DNA from: Planctomycetaceae bacterium
GTDB taxonomy: Bacteria; Planctomycetota; Planctomycetia; Planctomycetales; Planctomycetaceae
NCBI GenBank assembly: GCA_041398785.1
Contig: JAWKUA010000017.1
Span: 62,001-126,000, forward strand
Direction: 5' to 3'
DNA: 64,000 nt
Shown here: positions 8,702-18,313 of the stretch, piece after piece
Layout: each line of letters opens with the position of its first letter
Numbering within the stretch: the first letter of the stretch is position 1
Position numbers and translations under genes: made by a program
Notes under the pieces: generated by a model
The model's database searches: none
Told to the model about the DNA's origin: nothing
What the model saw: only the letters and a program-made list of their open reading frames with translations

Positions 8702-10081
8702 ATGTCTTCAGTCCGAACGATGTCTTCACACCGAACATTGATTGCGCTGCTGCTGTTCTGCGGTTTCGCGACGCCGCTGTGGACAACGGCGAACCAGGCA
8801 TCGGCGGACTCACCGCAGCAGTTCGCGCTGCCGGAATCGGACGACGGGCTGCCCGGTGCCGGACCGATTCGTCGGTACGACTGGTTTCGCAACCTGTGGT
8901 CGAATCGCCGTTCCGACTTTGCCAAACAGGTGCAGGCCCAACAGAACGCCGTCGTGTTTCTCGGCGATTCGATTACTCAGGGTTGGGGCGATGATTTCCA
9001 GGGCCGCTTTCCGGAAATGAAACTCGCCAATCGCGGCATCAGCGGCGATACCACGCGAGGCATGCTGATTCGCCTGAAGGAAGACGTGCTGGACCTGCAT
9101 CCCGCCGCCGTTGTGATGCTGATGGGCACCAACGATCTGGAAGAAGCCGCGGAACCGGAAACCATCGCCGCCAACATCAGCCTGATCCTGGCAGAATTGA
9201 AAAAGCACAACGAAGAAATGCCGATCGTGCTGTGCCAGGTCTTCCCGAGTTCTTCGGAAAAGAAGCGTCCGGCTGAGAAGATCAAACAGATCAACAGTCT
9301 TGTCGCCTCGGTGGTGAAGGGCGATTCGCAGATCATTCTGCTGGATACCTGGACGCTGTTCGCCAACAAAGACGGCGACGCGGATGCCGCTCAGTTCCCC
9401 GACCTGCTGCACCCCAACGAAAGCGGCTATCAGATGTGGGCGGGTGCTCTGCGACCGGTCTTCGCGACGCTGGGGTTTCTCGAAACGGAACCCGATGACT
9501 TCCGGCCGGAACCCGGATTCACCAGCCTGTTCAACGGGAAGGATCTGACGGGCTGGGGTTATCGCAAGACCACGGAGCCCATGCTGAAGGCTCGCGAAAA
9601 CTGGCGGAAGAACGATCCGAACGCCGCCGCCTGGCCCGTCGTAAAGGAACCGGTCAGCTTTGATGGCCAGCGTGAAACTCCCGAACACCGCTATGTGGCG
9701 ATCAACGGCAGGCTTGTCGTCACGACTCCTCCGGAAGGCCGAAAAATTCAGCAACTGTGGACAACGCGGGAATTCGGCGGCGACTTCACGCTGAAGCTGG
9801 AATTTCGAGCGACGCCGAACGCCGACAGCGGAGTCTTCATCCGCGATCCGCAGTTGCAGTGCCGCGACTTTCCGCTGGCCGGACCGTACAAAGACCTGAA
9901 GAAGTACAAGTCGGGAGACTGGAACGAACTGGTCGCGGAAGTGAAAAACGGAGTCGCCCGCTGCACCTGCAACGGCGAACTTCTGGAAGCGGAATTCAAA
10001 GTTCCCGAATCCGGCCCGATCGGCCTGGAAGGCGACCGCGGCCAGATGGAATATCGACGCATCAGAATTCGTCAGGAGTGA
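8702..10081 (+). CDS. Secreted SGNH/GDSL hydrolase fused to a DUF1080 (LamG-like) domain
   Basis: The 459-residue protein starts with a signal peptide (about residues 1-35). The SGNH esterase domain shows block I GDSITQGWG with nucleophile Ser90, a block III-like GTND at 142-145, and the block V Asp-x-x-His pair (DLLHPNESGY, D234 and H237). A DUF1080 / 3-keto-disaccharide hydrolase-like domain follows from about residue 272 (GFTSLFNGKDLTGW) to the end. The ATG at 8702 is preceded by AGGAG eight bases upstream; in-frame alternatives are GTG 8657 and ATG 8720. It probably removes acyl or acetyl groups from a complex polysaccharide outside the cytoplasm, with the second domain binding or cleaving the glycan. 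It shares its strand with a PIG-L deacetylase and a sulfatase. Confidence 0.9.
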   Translation: MSSVRTMSSHRTLIALLLFCGFATPLWTTANQASADSPQQFALPESDDGLPGAGPIRRYDWFRNLWSNRRSDFAKQVQAQQNAVVFLGDSITQGWGDDFQGRFPEMKLANRGISGDTTRGMLIRLKEDVLDLHPAAVVMLMGTNDLEEAAEPETIAANISLILAELKKHNEEMPIVLCQVFPSSSEKKRPAEKIKQINSLVASVVKGDSQIILLDTWTLFANKDGDADAAQFPDLLHPNESGYQMWAGALRPVFATLGFLETEPDDFRPEPGFTSLFNGKDLTGWGYRKTTEPMLKARENWRKNDPNAAAWPVVKEPVSFDGQRETPEHRYVAINGRLVVTTPPEGRKIQQLWTTREFGGDFTLKLEFRATPNADSGVFIRDPQLQCRDFPLAGPYKDLKKYKSGDWNELVAEVKNGVARCTCNGELLEAEFKVPESGPIGLEGDRGQMEYRRIRIRQE

Positions 10082-10311
10082 TTGAAAGGTGGTGCGCTGT
10101 TCCGCATGCGCCCCTGTTCGGCATGAAGAACGGTGCGTGCCTATCAATTGAGCACCACCACGCGGCACGTGAAATAATGCTATCGCCGCTGGTTGGTACC
10201 GTCAGGCGGTGTGTCTGCGATACGCTTCCGTCATTGCGGTCGTCCGGGGAATCGATGGACCGGCCGTGTCATCGCTCGAATTTCACTGTCTCGTGAGCAC
10301 CGGAGTTTCCC

Positions 10312-11226
10312 ATGAAGAAAAGAATCATCGTCGTCCTGCTGGCACTGCTTCCGTCATCACCCCTTGCGCAGGCGCAGCAGCCCGCCGCGGACGACGGCAA
10401 GCTGCGGATCATCTGCTTCGGCGCTCATCCGGATGACGCCGAATACAAAAGCGGCGGATGTGCGGCGCTGTGGGCGGCTCAGGGACATCATGTCAAACTG
10501 GTCTCCGTCACCAACGGAGACATCGGGCACTGGCAGATGGCGGGCGGGCCTCTGGCCAAGCGACGCACGGCCGAATCCGGCGAAGTCGCAAAACGCCTGG
10601 GAGCCGCGTCGGAGGTTCTGGATCTCCACGACGGCGAACTCGAACCGACTCTCGAAAACCGCAAGACGATTACTCGACTGATCCGCGAATGGAATGCCGA
10701 CATCGTGATCGCTCACCGGCCCTGGGACTATCACCCCGATCATCGTTACACGGGAGTCCTGGTGCAGGACGCGGCCTACATGGTCGCTGTTCCGTTTTTC
10801 TGCCCGGATACTCCGCCGCTGAAGAAGAATCCGGTGTTCCTGTACTCCAGCGATCGATTCCAGAAACCGTATCCGTTTGAAGCCGACATCGCGGTCGCTG
10901 TCGACGAAGTCTTTGAAAAGAAGGTCGATGCTCTGCTGGCCCTGGAATCGCAGACGTTTGAAGGAGGAGCACTCGGTTCGGCCGAGGAAGCCGCCGAAGC
11001 GCCGCCGGCGTCTCAACCGGAACTTCGCAAAGCGTGGCTGAAGGAACGCTGGGAAGGCCGCCAGCGCAGCGAAGCCGATCGCTACCGCAGCACTCTGGTG
11101 AAGTTGTACGGCGAAGATCGCGCCAAAAAAATCCAGTACGCCGAAGCGTTCGAAATCTGCGAATACGGACGTCAGCCGTCCGAAGCGGAAATTCGACAGT
11201 TGTTCCCGTTCTTCGGGGAAAAGTAG
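10312..11226 (+). CDS. Exported PIG-L / LmbE family deacetylase
   Basis: The 304-residue protein begins with a signal peptide (MKKRIIVVLLALLPSSPLAQAQ). The family's zinc-binding motif AHPDD is at residues 38-42, and the second metal or active-site block HRPWDYHPDHRYTG is at about 135-148. PIG-L proteins remove acetyl groups from N-acetylglucosamine-type sugars; here the exact substrate is unknown. GGAG stands seven bases upstream of the ATG. It follows the SGNH-DUF1080 gene and precedes the sulfatase, which fits a role in degrading modified glycans. Family paralogues in planctomycetes are numerous, so the substrate remains open. Confidence 0.92.
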   Translation: MKKRIIVVLLALLPSSPLAQAQQPAADDGKLRIICFGAHPDDAEYKSGGCAALWAAQGHHVKLVSVTNGDIGHWQMAGGPLAKRRTAESGEVAKRLGAASEVLDLHDGELEPTLENRKTITRLIREWNADIVIAHRPWDYHPDHRYTGVLVQDAAYMVAVPFFCPDTPPLKKNPVFLYSSDRFQKPYPFEADIAVAVDEVFEKKVDALLALESQTFEGGALGSAEEAAEAPPASQPELRKAWLKERWEGRQRSEADRYRSTLVKLYGEDRAKKIQYAEAFEICEYGRQPSEAEIRQLFPFFGEK

Positions 11227-11233
11227 CCCCCTT

Positions 11234-11408
11234 CCGCACATCGCTCCGCTCGTGCGACCTCCCCCGGCCGAAGGCCAGCGGGGAGGGGTCGAACGAGCGA
11301 AGCGACGTTCGGGGAGGGGCGACCGCGCGTGGCTCGCGCTGTGCCGGGACACCGCCGGTTTCGCGTTCGAGCTCTCCCGCACATCGCTCCGCTCGTGCGA
11401 CCTCCCCC
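11234..11408. repeat. Two direct copies of a 32-bp repeat with hairpin-forming core
   Basis: The sequence beginning CCGCACATCGCTCCGCTCGT occurs identically at 11234-11265 and 11377-11408, each ending in a run of cytosines. Between them lie partly complementary blocks (GGGGAGGGG, AACGAGCGAAGCGACGTTCG). The block fills the gap between the deacetylase and the sulfatase and encodes nothing recognisable. Confidence 0.85.
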
Positions 11409-11497
11409 CGGACGCTGCGCTTGGGGGAGGTGGGTGCGCGGGCGCCGGGACGAAATTCGTTTGCCATTCACTGCTGTACATGATCGGACGTCGTTCC

Positions 11498-12952
11498 ATG
11501 ATTCGCATCGCATTTCTCTTTGCTGTCGCCGTTCTGATTTTGAGCAGCACTGTTCACGCGGAACGTCCCAACATCGTCATCATTCTGTGCGACGATCTGG
11601 GGTACGGTGACCTGAGCATCCACGAGCATCCGCATATTCGCACGCCGAATATTGACCGGCTGGCCGGAGAGGGAATTCGCTTCACCAACTTCTATTCGAC
11701 GGCTCCGGTTTGTTCGCCGTCGCGAGTCGGGCTGCTGACCGGCCGCAGTCCGAACCGTGCGGGTGTGTACGACTGGATTCCGCCGGCGAATCAGCCGCGG
11801 CCTGATGCGCGCGAACAGGTCCACATGCGTCGCGGGGAAGTTACGGTTGCTCATCTGTTGAAAAATGCCGGATACGCAACGTGCCTGGCCGGCAAGTGGC
11901 ACTGCAACAGCGACTTCAACGGCGCCAGCCAGCCTCAGCCCGGTGACGCCGGCTTCGATCACTGGATGGCGACGCAGAACAACGCAGCTCCGTCTCATGA
12001 AAACCCGGCCAACTACGTCCGCAACGGCAATGCCGTGGGACGAATCGAAGGATACAGTTGCCAGATCGCCGCTGACGAAGCGATTGCCTGGCTGACTCGC
12101 CGGCGGGAAGCGAATCCCGATAAGCCGTTCTTCATCTACCTGCCGTTCCACGAACCTCATGAGCCCGTCGCGTCGCCGCCGGAACTTGTGGAACTATACC
12201 GTGACGTCGCGTGGCACCCCGACCAGGCTCAGTTTTTCGCCAACGTACACAACGTGGATCTGGCGGTCGGAAAAGTTGTCGCCGCGCTGGAAACGCTGAA
12301 CGTGCGCAACAACACGCTGATCGTATTCACGGCGGACAACGGTCCGGAGACTCTGAATCGTTACCGCACCGCCAACCGAAGCTGGGGCACGACCGGAATT
12401 CTGCGAGGCATGAAACTTCACACGCATGATGGCGGATTTCATGTCGCGGGAATCATGAACTGGCCGGCGAAGATTCGTCCGGGGCAGGTGATCGACGCAC
12501 CGGCTTCGGCTCTGGATCTGCTGCCGACGGCCTGTGAACTGGCCGGTACCGAACTTCCGCCCAACCGGCCGCTCGACGGCATCAGTCTGGTGTCATTGTT
12601 TGAATCGGGGTCCATGCCGGATCGAAGCAAGCCTCTGGTCTGGACCTACTACAACGGCATCAACGACGCCCGAGTCGCCATGCGTCACGGAAAATGGAAA
12701 GTGCTGGCTCGGCTGAACGGCGGTGAGTTCCCGCGGCGGGAAAACCTGATTCCCGATACGCTGGCCGAAGCGAAATCGGCGGAGCTGTCCGACTTTGAAA
12801 TCTACAACGTGCAGCACGATCCGGGAGAAACTCAGAATCTGACAGACACAGATCTGCCCGAACAGGCTCAGTTGATCGAAGCCCTGGAATCCGGCTACCG
12901 GGAACTGGTCAGCGACTCTCCGGCGTGGATTCCCGCAGCGACCGCGAAGTAA
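11498..12952 (+). CDS. Sulfatase (arylsulfatase type I, formylglycine-dependent)
   Basis: The 484-residue enzyme starts with a signal peptide (MIRIAFLFAVAVLILSSTVHA). RPNIVIILCDDLGYGD supplies the metal-binding aspartates (D32, D33). The modification motif C-S-P-S-R at residues 72-76 has the cysteine that is converted to formylglycine; TGR follows. Later segments GKWH and FTADNGPE are also family-typical. The ATG at 11498 begins directly at the signal peptide; an in-frame ATG at 11480 would add six residues. Together with the neighbouring deacetylase and SGNH hydrolase it suggests use of sulfated, acylated polysaccharides. An anaerobic or aerobic sulfatase-maturating enzyme is not present in the window. 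Confidence 0.95.
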   Translation: MIRIAFLFAVAVLILSSTVHAERPNIVIILCDDLGYGDLSIHEHPHIRTPNIDRLAGEGIRFTNFYSTAPVCSPSRVGLLTGRSPNRAGVYDWIPPANQPRPDAREQVHMRRGEVTVAHLLKNAGYATCLAGKWHCNSDFNGASQPQPGDAGFDHWMATQNNAAPSHENPANYVRNGNAVGRIEGYSCQIAADEAIAWLTRRREANPDKPFFIYLPFHEPHEPVASPPELVELYRDVAWHPDQAQFFANVHNVDLAVGKVVAALETLNVRNNTLIVFTADNGPETLNRYRTANRSWGTTGILRGMKLHTHDGGFHVAGIMNWPAKIRPGQVIDAPASALDLLPTACELAGTELPPNRPLDGISLVSLFESGSMPDRSKPLVWTYYNGINDARVAMRHGKWKVLARLNGGEFPRRENLIPDTLAEAKSAELSDFEIYNVQHDPGETQNLTDTDLPEQAQLIEALESGYRELVSDSPAWIPAATAK

Positions 12953-13118
12953 CCGGCGCAACCTTTTCAAACTTCGTCCAGGAAATCGCGCCGCGCGTCG
13001 AACAAGACGGGACAATCCAGATTTCGCTGATCCGAACGCTTGCGTCCTGCGTTTACGAAAGTTCCCGAACAGCAGGCACGGCGTGCCGTCAATCCATTTC
13101 CCTCAGAAGGAATCTTCC

Positions 13119-15002
13119 ATGCAACTGCGATCTCAATTTCTGAACGCCGCTCTGGTGTTCGCCGTCCCGTTTTCCGCGATGGCGAATGCCGCGGACCTGC
13201 GGGAAGCCGTGCCGAACGACACGTTTCTGGCGGCGTGGCATCAGCACAACCCCGAACGTGATTACCAGTCGCAGTACTACCAGGACATCTGGGACACGGT
13301 CCAGGAAACTCAGATCGCCGACAAGGTCATGACGGTCATCGAACGGAGGATGTCGGAACGCGATCTGCAGAAATTCCAGGAAGTCCGCCGGACGCTGGAA
13401 ACCGCCCTGGAACCGATCCAGTGGAATGCATTGGTCAACTGCACCGAATCCGTCTACGCACAGAAGATGGAAATCCCGACGTCACAGCATCTGCTGATGC
13501 TGCGATTTGGCGACGACGGTGCCGCTGCGAAATCCCTGGTGGCCGGAATTACGAATCTGATGAAGCTGGCCGAACAGGCGGCGCAGGGGAATATCCGCGT
13601 GGAAACGCAGACTCTGGCCGGCACGGAAATCACCGTCATGGTCCTGCCTCCGCAGGCGCCGTTTCAGCCGGTGCTGGGCGTCGTCGACGAAAATGTGTTC
13701 GTGTTCAGCACGTCGCGGCAGATGCTTCGAGGAAGTCTGGAGCTGCTGAAGAATCCGTCGGCGGAATCCAAGTTCGACGATCCGCGACTGGCCGAAGCGC
13801 TGACTCACGTGCCCGCCGTGGAAGACGGTGTGACGTTCTTTGACGGACGGCGCCTGTTCGAACAGCTCGGCGGACTGCCGGCATTCATCAATCAGGTCAG
13901 CGGCGGCAATGCAGAAGCCGCAAGAGTGTCTGCGGTGCTGCAGGAAGCCTTTGAGCAATTCAATGGCATCGACTACGAAGTCACCGTGGAGTACACGCAG
14001 GACTATCAAAACCGGTCCGCGGCGATCGGCAAGTTGCTGCCCGGAGTCGACAACAAAGTTATTGGCAAAATGTTCAAGGATCAGGAATCGTTCGAACACT
14101 GGGATCGCTGGGTTCCGGCATCGGCCACCAGCTATTCGCTGAATTCCGGCGCGACGCTGCATCCGCTGTATGCGTGGGTGATGGAAACGATTCCGAAGCA
14201 TTTCCCGGAAGCTCAGCAGGGGCTCGACAAATGGGCCGCAATTCAGGACCAATACGACATCCATCTGGACGAAGACTTCCTGCAGGGCTTCAGCGGCGAA
14301 ACCGTGTCGATCAACATGCCTGGCACGACACGGTCCGCGTTTGGTGAAGTGGGACAGTCCGTGGTGTACTGCAGGTGCGACAAGCCGGATCGGATCCGAG
14401 CTCTGATTCATCGCGGAATCGAAGCGCTGCAGCAGATTCCTCAGGTGCAGCAGCAGGGCCTTGCGCTGAAACCGGTCGACGGAATGGACGGCTTTGAAGA
14501 ATTGTCACTCAACATGCTGCCGATGCTGGGAATTCGTCCGGTGATCGGTTTTCAGGATGGCTGGTTCGTTGTGGCGACACACGCTCAGGCCGTTCAGACC
14601 GTTGAAGAAACGCGATCGGGTTCGGGCGAATCGATCAGGGGCACGGAGAAATTCACGCAGTTCGACCTGCAGGTCGACGGTCCGGTGCGCAGCATCGGCT
14701 ACACAAACATCGGTCAGCAGACGCGGGAAATCGGTGCCGCGCTGCAAAAGGTGGGAGCCATGCTGCCGATGGTGATTGGCATGACGGGAGCGTCCGCGTA
14801 TGCTCCGGAACTGGCCGCCGTCAGCGACATTCTGGCGCTGCTGCCCAGCGTCGGACAGATTGTAGCGAAGTTCGATTTCATGGAAGGCCGGCTGACCGCG
14901 ACCGTGCCCGGACCAACCGACGACACCTACATCCGCCACACGGTTGTGACCATTCGTCCGCCGTCGGAGGGTGATCGAGTCCCCGCGGAACGCACGCAGT
15001 AG
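13119..15002 (+). CDS. Secreted protein of unknown function, 627 residues
   Basis: The protein has a signal peptide (MQLRSQFLNAALVFAVPFSAMANA) followed by ADLREAVPNDTFLAAW, reminiscent of the start of DUF3352-type planctomycete surface proteins, but no domain was confidently recognised. It lacks further clear membrane segments and is rich in acidic residues and glutamine. AGAAGG lies eleven bases before the ATG at 13119; the open frame extends upstream to 13083 without signal-like sequence. A strong terminator follows at 15061, so it is probably the end of its transcription unit. Confidence 0.8.
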   Translation: MQLRSQFLNAALVFAVPFSAMANAADLREAVPNDTFLAAWHQHNPERDYQSQYYQDIWDTVQETQIADKVMTVIERRMSERDLQKFQEVRRTLETALEPIQWNALVNCTESVYAQKMEIPTSQHLLMLRFGDDGAAAKSLVAGITNLMKLAEQAAQGNIRVETQTLAGTEITVMVLPPQAPFQPVLGVVDENVFVFSTSRQMLRGSLELLKNPSAESKFDDPRLAEALTHVPAVEDGVTFFDGRRLFEQLGGLPAFINQVSGGNAEAARVSAVLQEAFEQFNGIDYEVTVEYTQDYQNRSAAIGKLLPGVDNKVIGKMFKDQESFEHWDRWVPASATSYSLNSGATLHPLYAWVMETIPKHFPEAQQGLDKWAAIQDQYDIHLDEDFLQGFSGETVSINMPGTTRSAFGEVGQSVVYCRCDKPDRIRALIHRGIEALQQIPQVQQQGLALKPVDGMDGFEELSLNMLPMLGIRPVIGFQDGWFVVATHAQAVQTVEETRSGSGESIRGTEKFTQFDLQVDGPVRSIGYTNIGQQTREIGAALQKVGAMLPMVIGMTGASAYAPELAAVSDILALLPSVGQIVAKFDFMEGRLTATVPGPTDDTYIRHTVVTIRPPSEGDRVPAERTQ

Positions 15003-15060
15003 TCCGCCGGCTGATGATTTGTACGAGGACCGGATCGCTTCCGTCCTCTGACGCCTCCAC

Positions 15061-15092
15061 AAACCCTTCCCGGGCTCCGGGAAGGGTTTTTT
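15061..15092 (+). terminator. Rho-independent terminator after the 627-residue secreted protein
   Basis: A perfect 13-bp stem (AAACCCTTCCCGG with its complement) encloses a three-base loop and ends in a run of six thymines. It lies 58 bases after the stop codon at 15002. Confidence 0.93.
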
Positions 15093-15319
15093 CATTTGCC
15101 GATTGACCGACGACGGCAGCCCGGTCCCGCGTCGCTCGTCCGGGCGAGCGAGAGCAAAAGCCGAGTTGTGTGAATCCGCGTTTGTTGCGGGGCTTCCGGG
15201 AAGGTAAAAAGGGATGGATGCGGGAAACTCTCGCCTTCCGGATTTTCGGCGAAGGTCGCTCGTCAACCCGCCGCGACCACACGGGTGTCTGAATTCAAAC
15301 CGATTCACAGAGAAGCAAA

Positions 15320-18302
15320 ATGCGTGTTTGTCTCACTGTCCTGCTGACATTCGTCCCCGGCCTGGCGACTTCCGCGCAGGCCCAGCGAACGACGACGGGT
15401 CTGCAGGTGCTGTACACCTTCGACGAAGGCGACGGCCGAATTGTCCACGACCAGTCCGGCACCGGAACTCCGCTGGATCTGACGATCGCCGATCCCGGCA
15501 AGACGAAATGGTCGCGCAGCGTGCTGACTCTGAACAACGAAACGGTCCTGAAGTCCGACGGACCGGCTCGCAAAGTCATCGACGCCGTGCGAACGTCGCG
15601 GGCAATTTCCGTCGAAGCATGGGTTCGGCCCGCGAACACAAAGCAGTCAGGCCCGGCTCGAATTCTGTCACTGTCGACCGATACGGGAAACCGCAACGTC
15701 ACGCTTGGTCAGCAGCAGGATGCCTGGGAAGTTCGGCTGCGAACAACGGCGACCAGCACCAACGGCATACCGGCCACGACAACCGGCGGCGGTTCGCTGA
15801 AGTCCGTGCTGACTCACATCGTCTACACGCGAGACTCCGACGGCACCGCAACCGTGTTCGTCGACGGGAAACCGATCGCGACTCAGAAGACCGAAGGTGA
15901 TCTTTCGAACTGGGACGAAAGCTATCCGCTGCTGATCGCCAACGAAGCAACGGCCGATCGAGCCTGGCTGGGGGATCTGCATCTGATCGCCGTTTATAGC
16001 CGGGCGTTGACGGTCGGCGAGGTTCAGCAAAACTTCGCCGCCGGCACCGGTGATTTCGACGAACTGGTCGAACTGATTCCTCCGGCAGCGGAACGGCAGG
16101 TGAACTTCGTCAGCGACGTGCAGCCGATACTTCCGTCAGCATTGTTTTGAATGTCACGCCACGGGCAACGAAGAAGGCGGACTGAATCTGGCCATCCGTG
16201 CTCGCGTTCGCGAAGGCGGCGAACACGGCGCGGTGATCGTGCCGAATAACAGTCTGGCCAGCCCGCTGGTGCATCTGATTGCGGCCGTGGAACCGGACCG
16301 CGTGATGCCGCCGGACGACAAGCCTCGGTTAAGTCACGAAGAAATCGGAGTGCTGAGGGCGTGGATCGATCAGGGAGCGGAATGGCCTTCCGGCGCTGAC
16401 GTGCTCGACCCGCGGCTGGAACGTGCTCGCCGGCACTGGGCCTATCAGCGTTTGGCACCGGTCGAATCACCGCGTTCCGCGATTGCGGATTCCTGGCCGC
16501 GTTCGGACATCGATGCCTTCGTATTCCGAAAACTGACGGACAACGGCCTGTCGCCGTCCGAACCGCAGACAGCCCGGCCGCTGGTGCGACGAATCTACTT
16601 TGACCTGATCGGACTTCCGCCGACGCCGCAGCAGGCGGCAGAGTTCGAAGCGCACTACGCAGCCGACCCGCTGGTTGCCGTGCGGGAACTTGTCGACGGA
16701 CTGCTGGATTCATCGCATTTTGGCGAACGCTGGGGACGGTACTGGCTGGATCTGGCCCGCTATGCGGACAGCGACGGTCAGGAATCGGATCGCGATCGCG
16801 ATCATGCCTACCACTACCGCGACTTCGTGATTCATGCGCTGAACGACGACATGCCCTTCGACAGGTTCGTGCGCTGGCAGATCGCCGGCGACGAATACGA
16901 ACCCGACAACGCCCAGGCGGTAGCGGCCACCGGATTTTTGACCGGCGGCACACATTCGCAGCTTGGCGATGAATTTCTGGAAGAGGAGCGTCTGTTCAAT
17001 CGCTACAACGAACTGGACGACGTGATCTCCACGCTCGGCACCAGTCTGCTGGGACTGACGGTCGGCTGCGCTCGCTGCCACGATCACAAGTACGACGCGT
17101 TTTCGTCGCGGGAGTACTATCGGCTGTTGAGTGTGTTCCACAGCGGAGACCGCAAAGAAGGAAAGCTGCCGGACGGTCAGGAGGGACTGTTCTTTCAGGA
17201 TTTCGATTCTCAGGTGCGCACCAGTTGGCTGTTTCGGCGCAGCGATTTCTACGACCGTGAACTTCAGGTGCGGCTGGGCTTTCCCGCGATTCTGACGGAA
17301 GGTCGTGATTCCGAACAGTACTGGTCCGCTGCCCGCGCCGCGATGCCGAACGCCAACAGCACTCTGCAGCGGCGAGCACTCGCGGACTGGATCACCGACG
17401 TCGACCACGGCGGCGGAGCCCTGCTGGCGCGAGTCATCGTGAATCGCATCTGGCAGCATCATTTCGGCCACGGACTGGTGCGCACGGAAAGCGATTTCGG
17501 AGTCCGCAGTGAAGCGCCGACTCATCCGGAGCTGCTGGAATTTCTCGCTCACGAATTCGTCGCCAATGGCTGGCAGATGAAGCGCCTGCACCGAAACATC
17601 CTGAACAGCGCTGTCTGGCAACAGGGAACTTACCGATCGAATTCGGCACCGGCATCATCCGGCGACAATCCCGGGCCGGCTCAGGTTGATCCGGAAAACC
17701 GGCTGCTTTGGAAGATGCCTCCGAAGCGACTGGAGGCGGAGGTTCTGCGAGATTCCATGCTGGCCGTCAGCGGTACGCTGAACCTTCAGCCGGGAGGTCC
17801 GGGCTTCAAGCCGTACATCGCTCCGGAAGCCAACCTGGCGCGCAACCTGAAGGGCGGTGACTATCCGCATGACGCTCCGGACAACGCCGAAACGCGCCGG
17901 CGAAGCGTGTACATGTTTCACAAGCGGCTGGTGCCGTATCCGCTGTTTCAGGCATTTGACCGCCCGGACCTGCTGGTCAGTTGCTCGCGCCGGCAGAACA
18001 CCACGGTGGCGACTCAGGCGATGGCGCTGCTGAACGATGGCTTTGTGCGAACCTGTGCCGGTGACTTTGCGACAAGGCTGATCCGTGAATCCGGCGACGA
18101 CGATCAGCGCATCGTCGAAACATCCTTCAATCTGGCATTTTCGCGGTCCCCGACCGAAGCCGAAGTTCACGCGGCCGTCGAATTCCTGCAGCGCCAGGGA
18201 CAAACCAGGCAGGCTCGCGGCGATACGGATTCTCGTGTCGAAGCGGTGACCGACTACTGCCAGTCGCTGTTCTGTCTGAACGAATTCCTTTACGTCGACT
18301 AG
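15320..18302 (+). CDS. LamG-PSCyt1-DUF1549-DUF1553 protein, frameshifted
   Basis: The gene encodes a secreted multidomain protein: signal peptide (MRVCLTVLLTFVPGLATSAQAQ), a LamG/concanavalin-like domain (residues ~25-240), a cytochrome-like PSCyt1 segment, then DUF1549 (PSCyt2) and DUF1553 (PSD1). As given, the first frame stops at 16150 and the second runs from about 16135 to 18302. Deleting one C at 16132-16133 (CTTCCGTCAG to CTTCGTCAG) restores ILRQHCFECHATG, with the heme-binding-type CxxCH. The repaired protein would be 993 residues. A second CxxCH (CARCHDHKYD) lies within DUF1549. The DUF1501 gene follows 11 bases later, the usual partner. Function is unproven; a role in polysaccharide handling or electron transfer at the envelope is often supposed. 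The indel may be a sequence error. Confidence 0.88.
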
Positions 18303-18313
18303 AAGATTCCGAA

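Noticed and set aside
8810..10168. 452-codon minus-strand open frame opposite the SGNH-DUF1080 gene
   Set aside because: Shadow of a clear gene with catalytic motifs on the plus strand.
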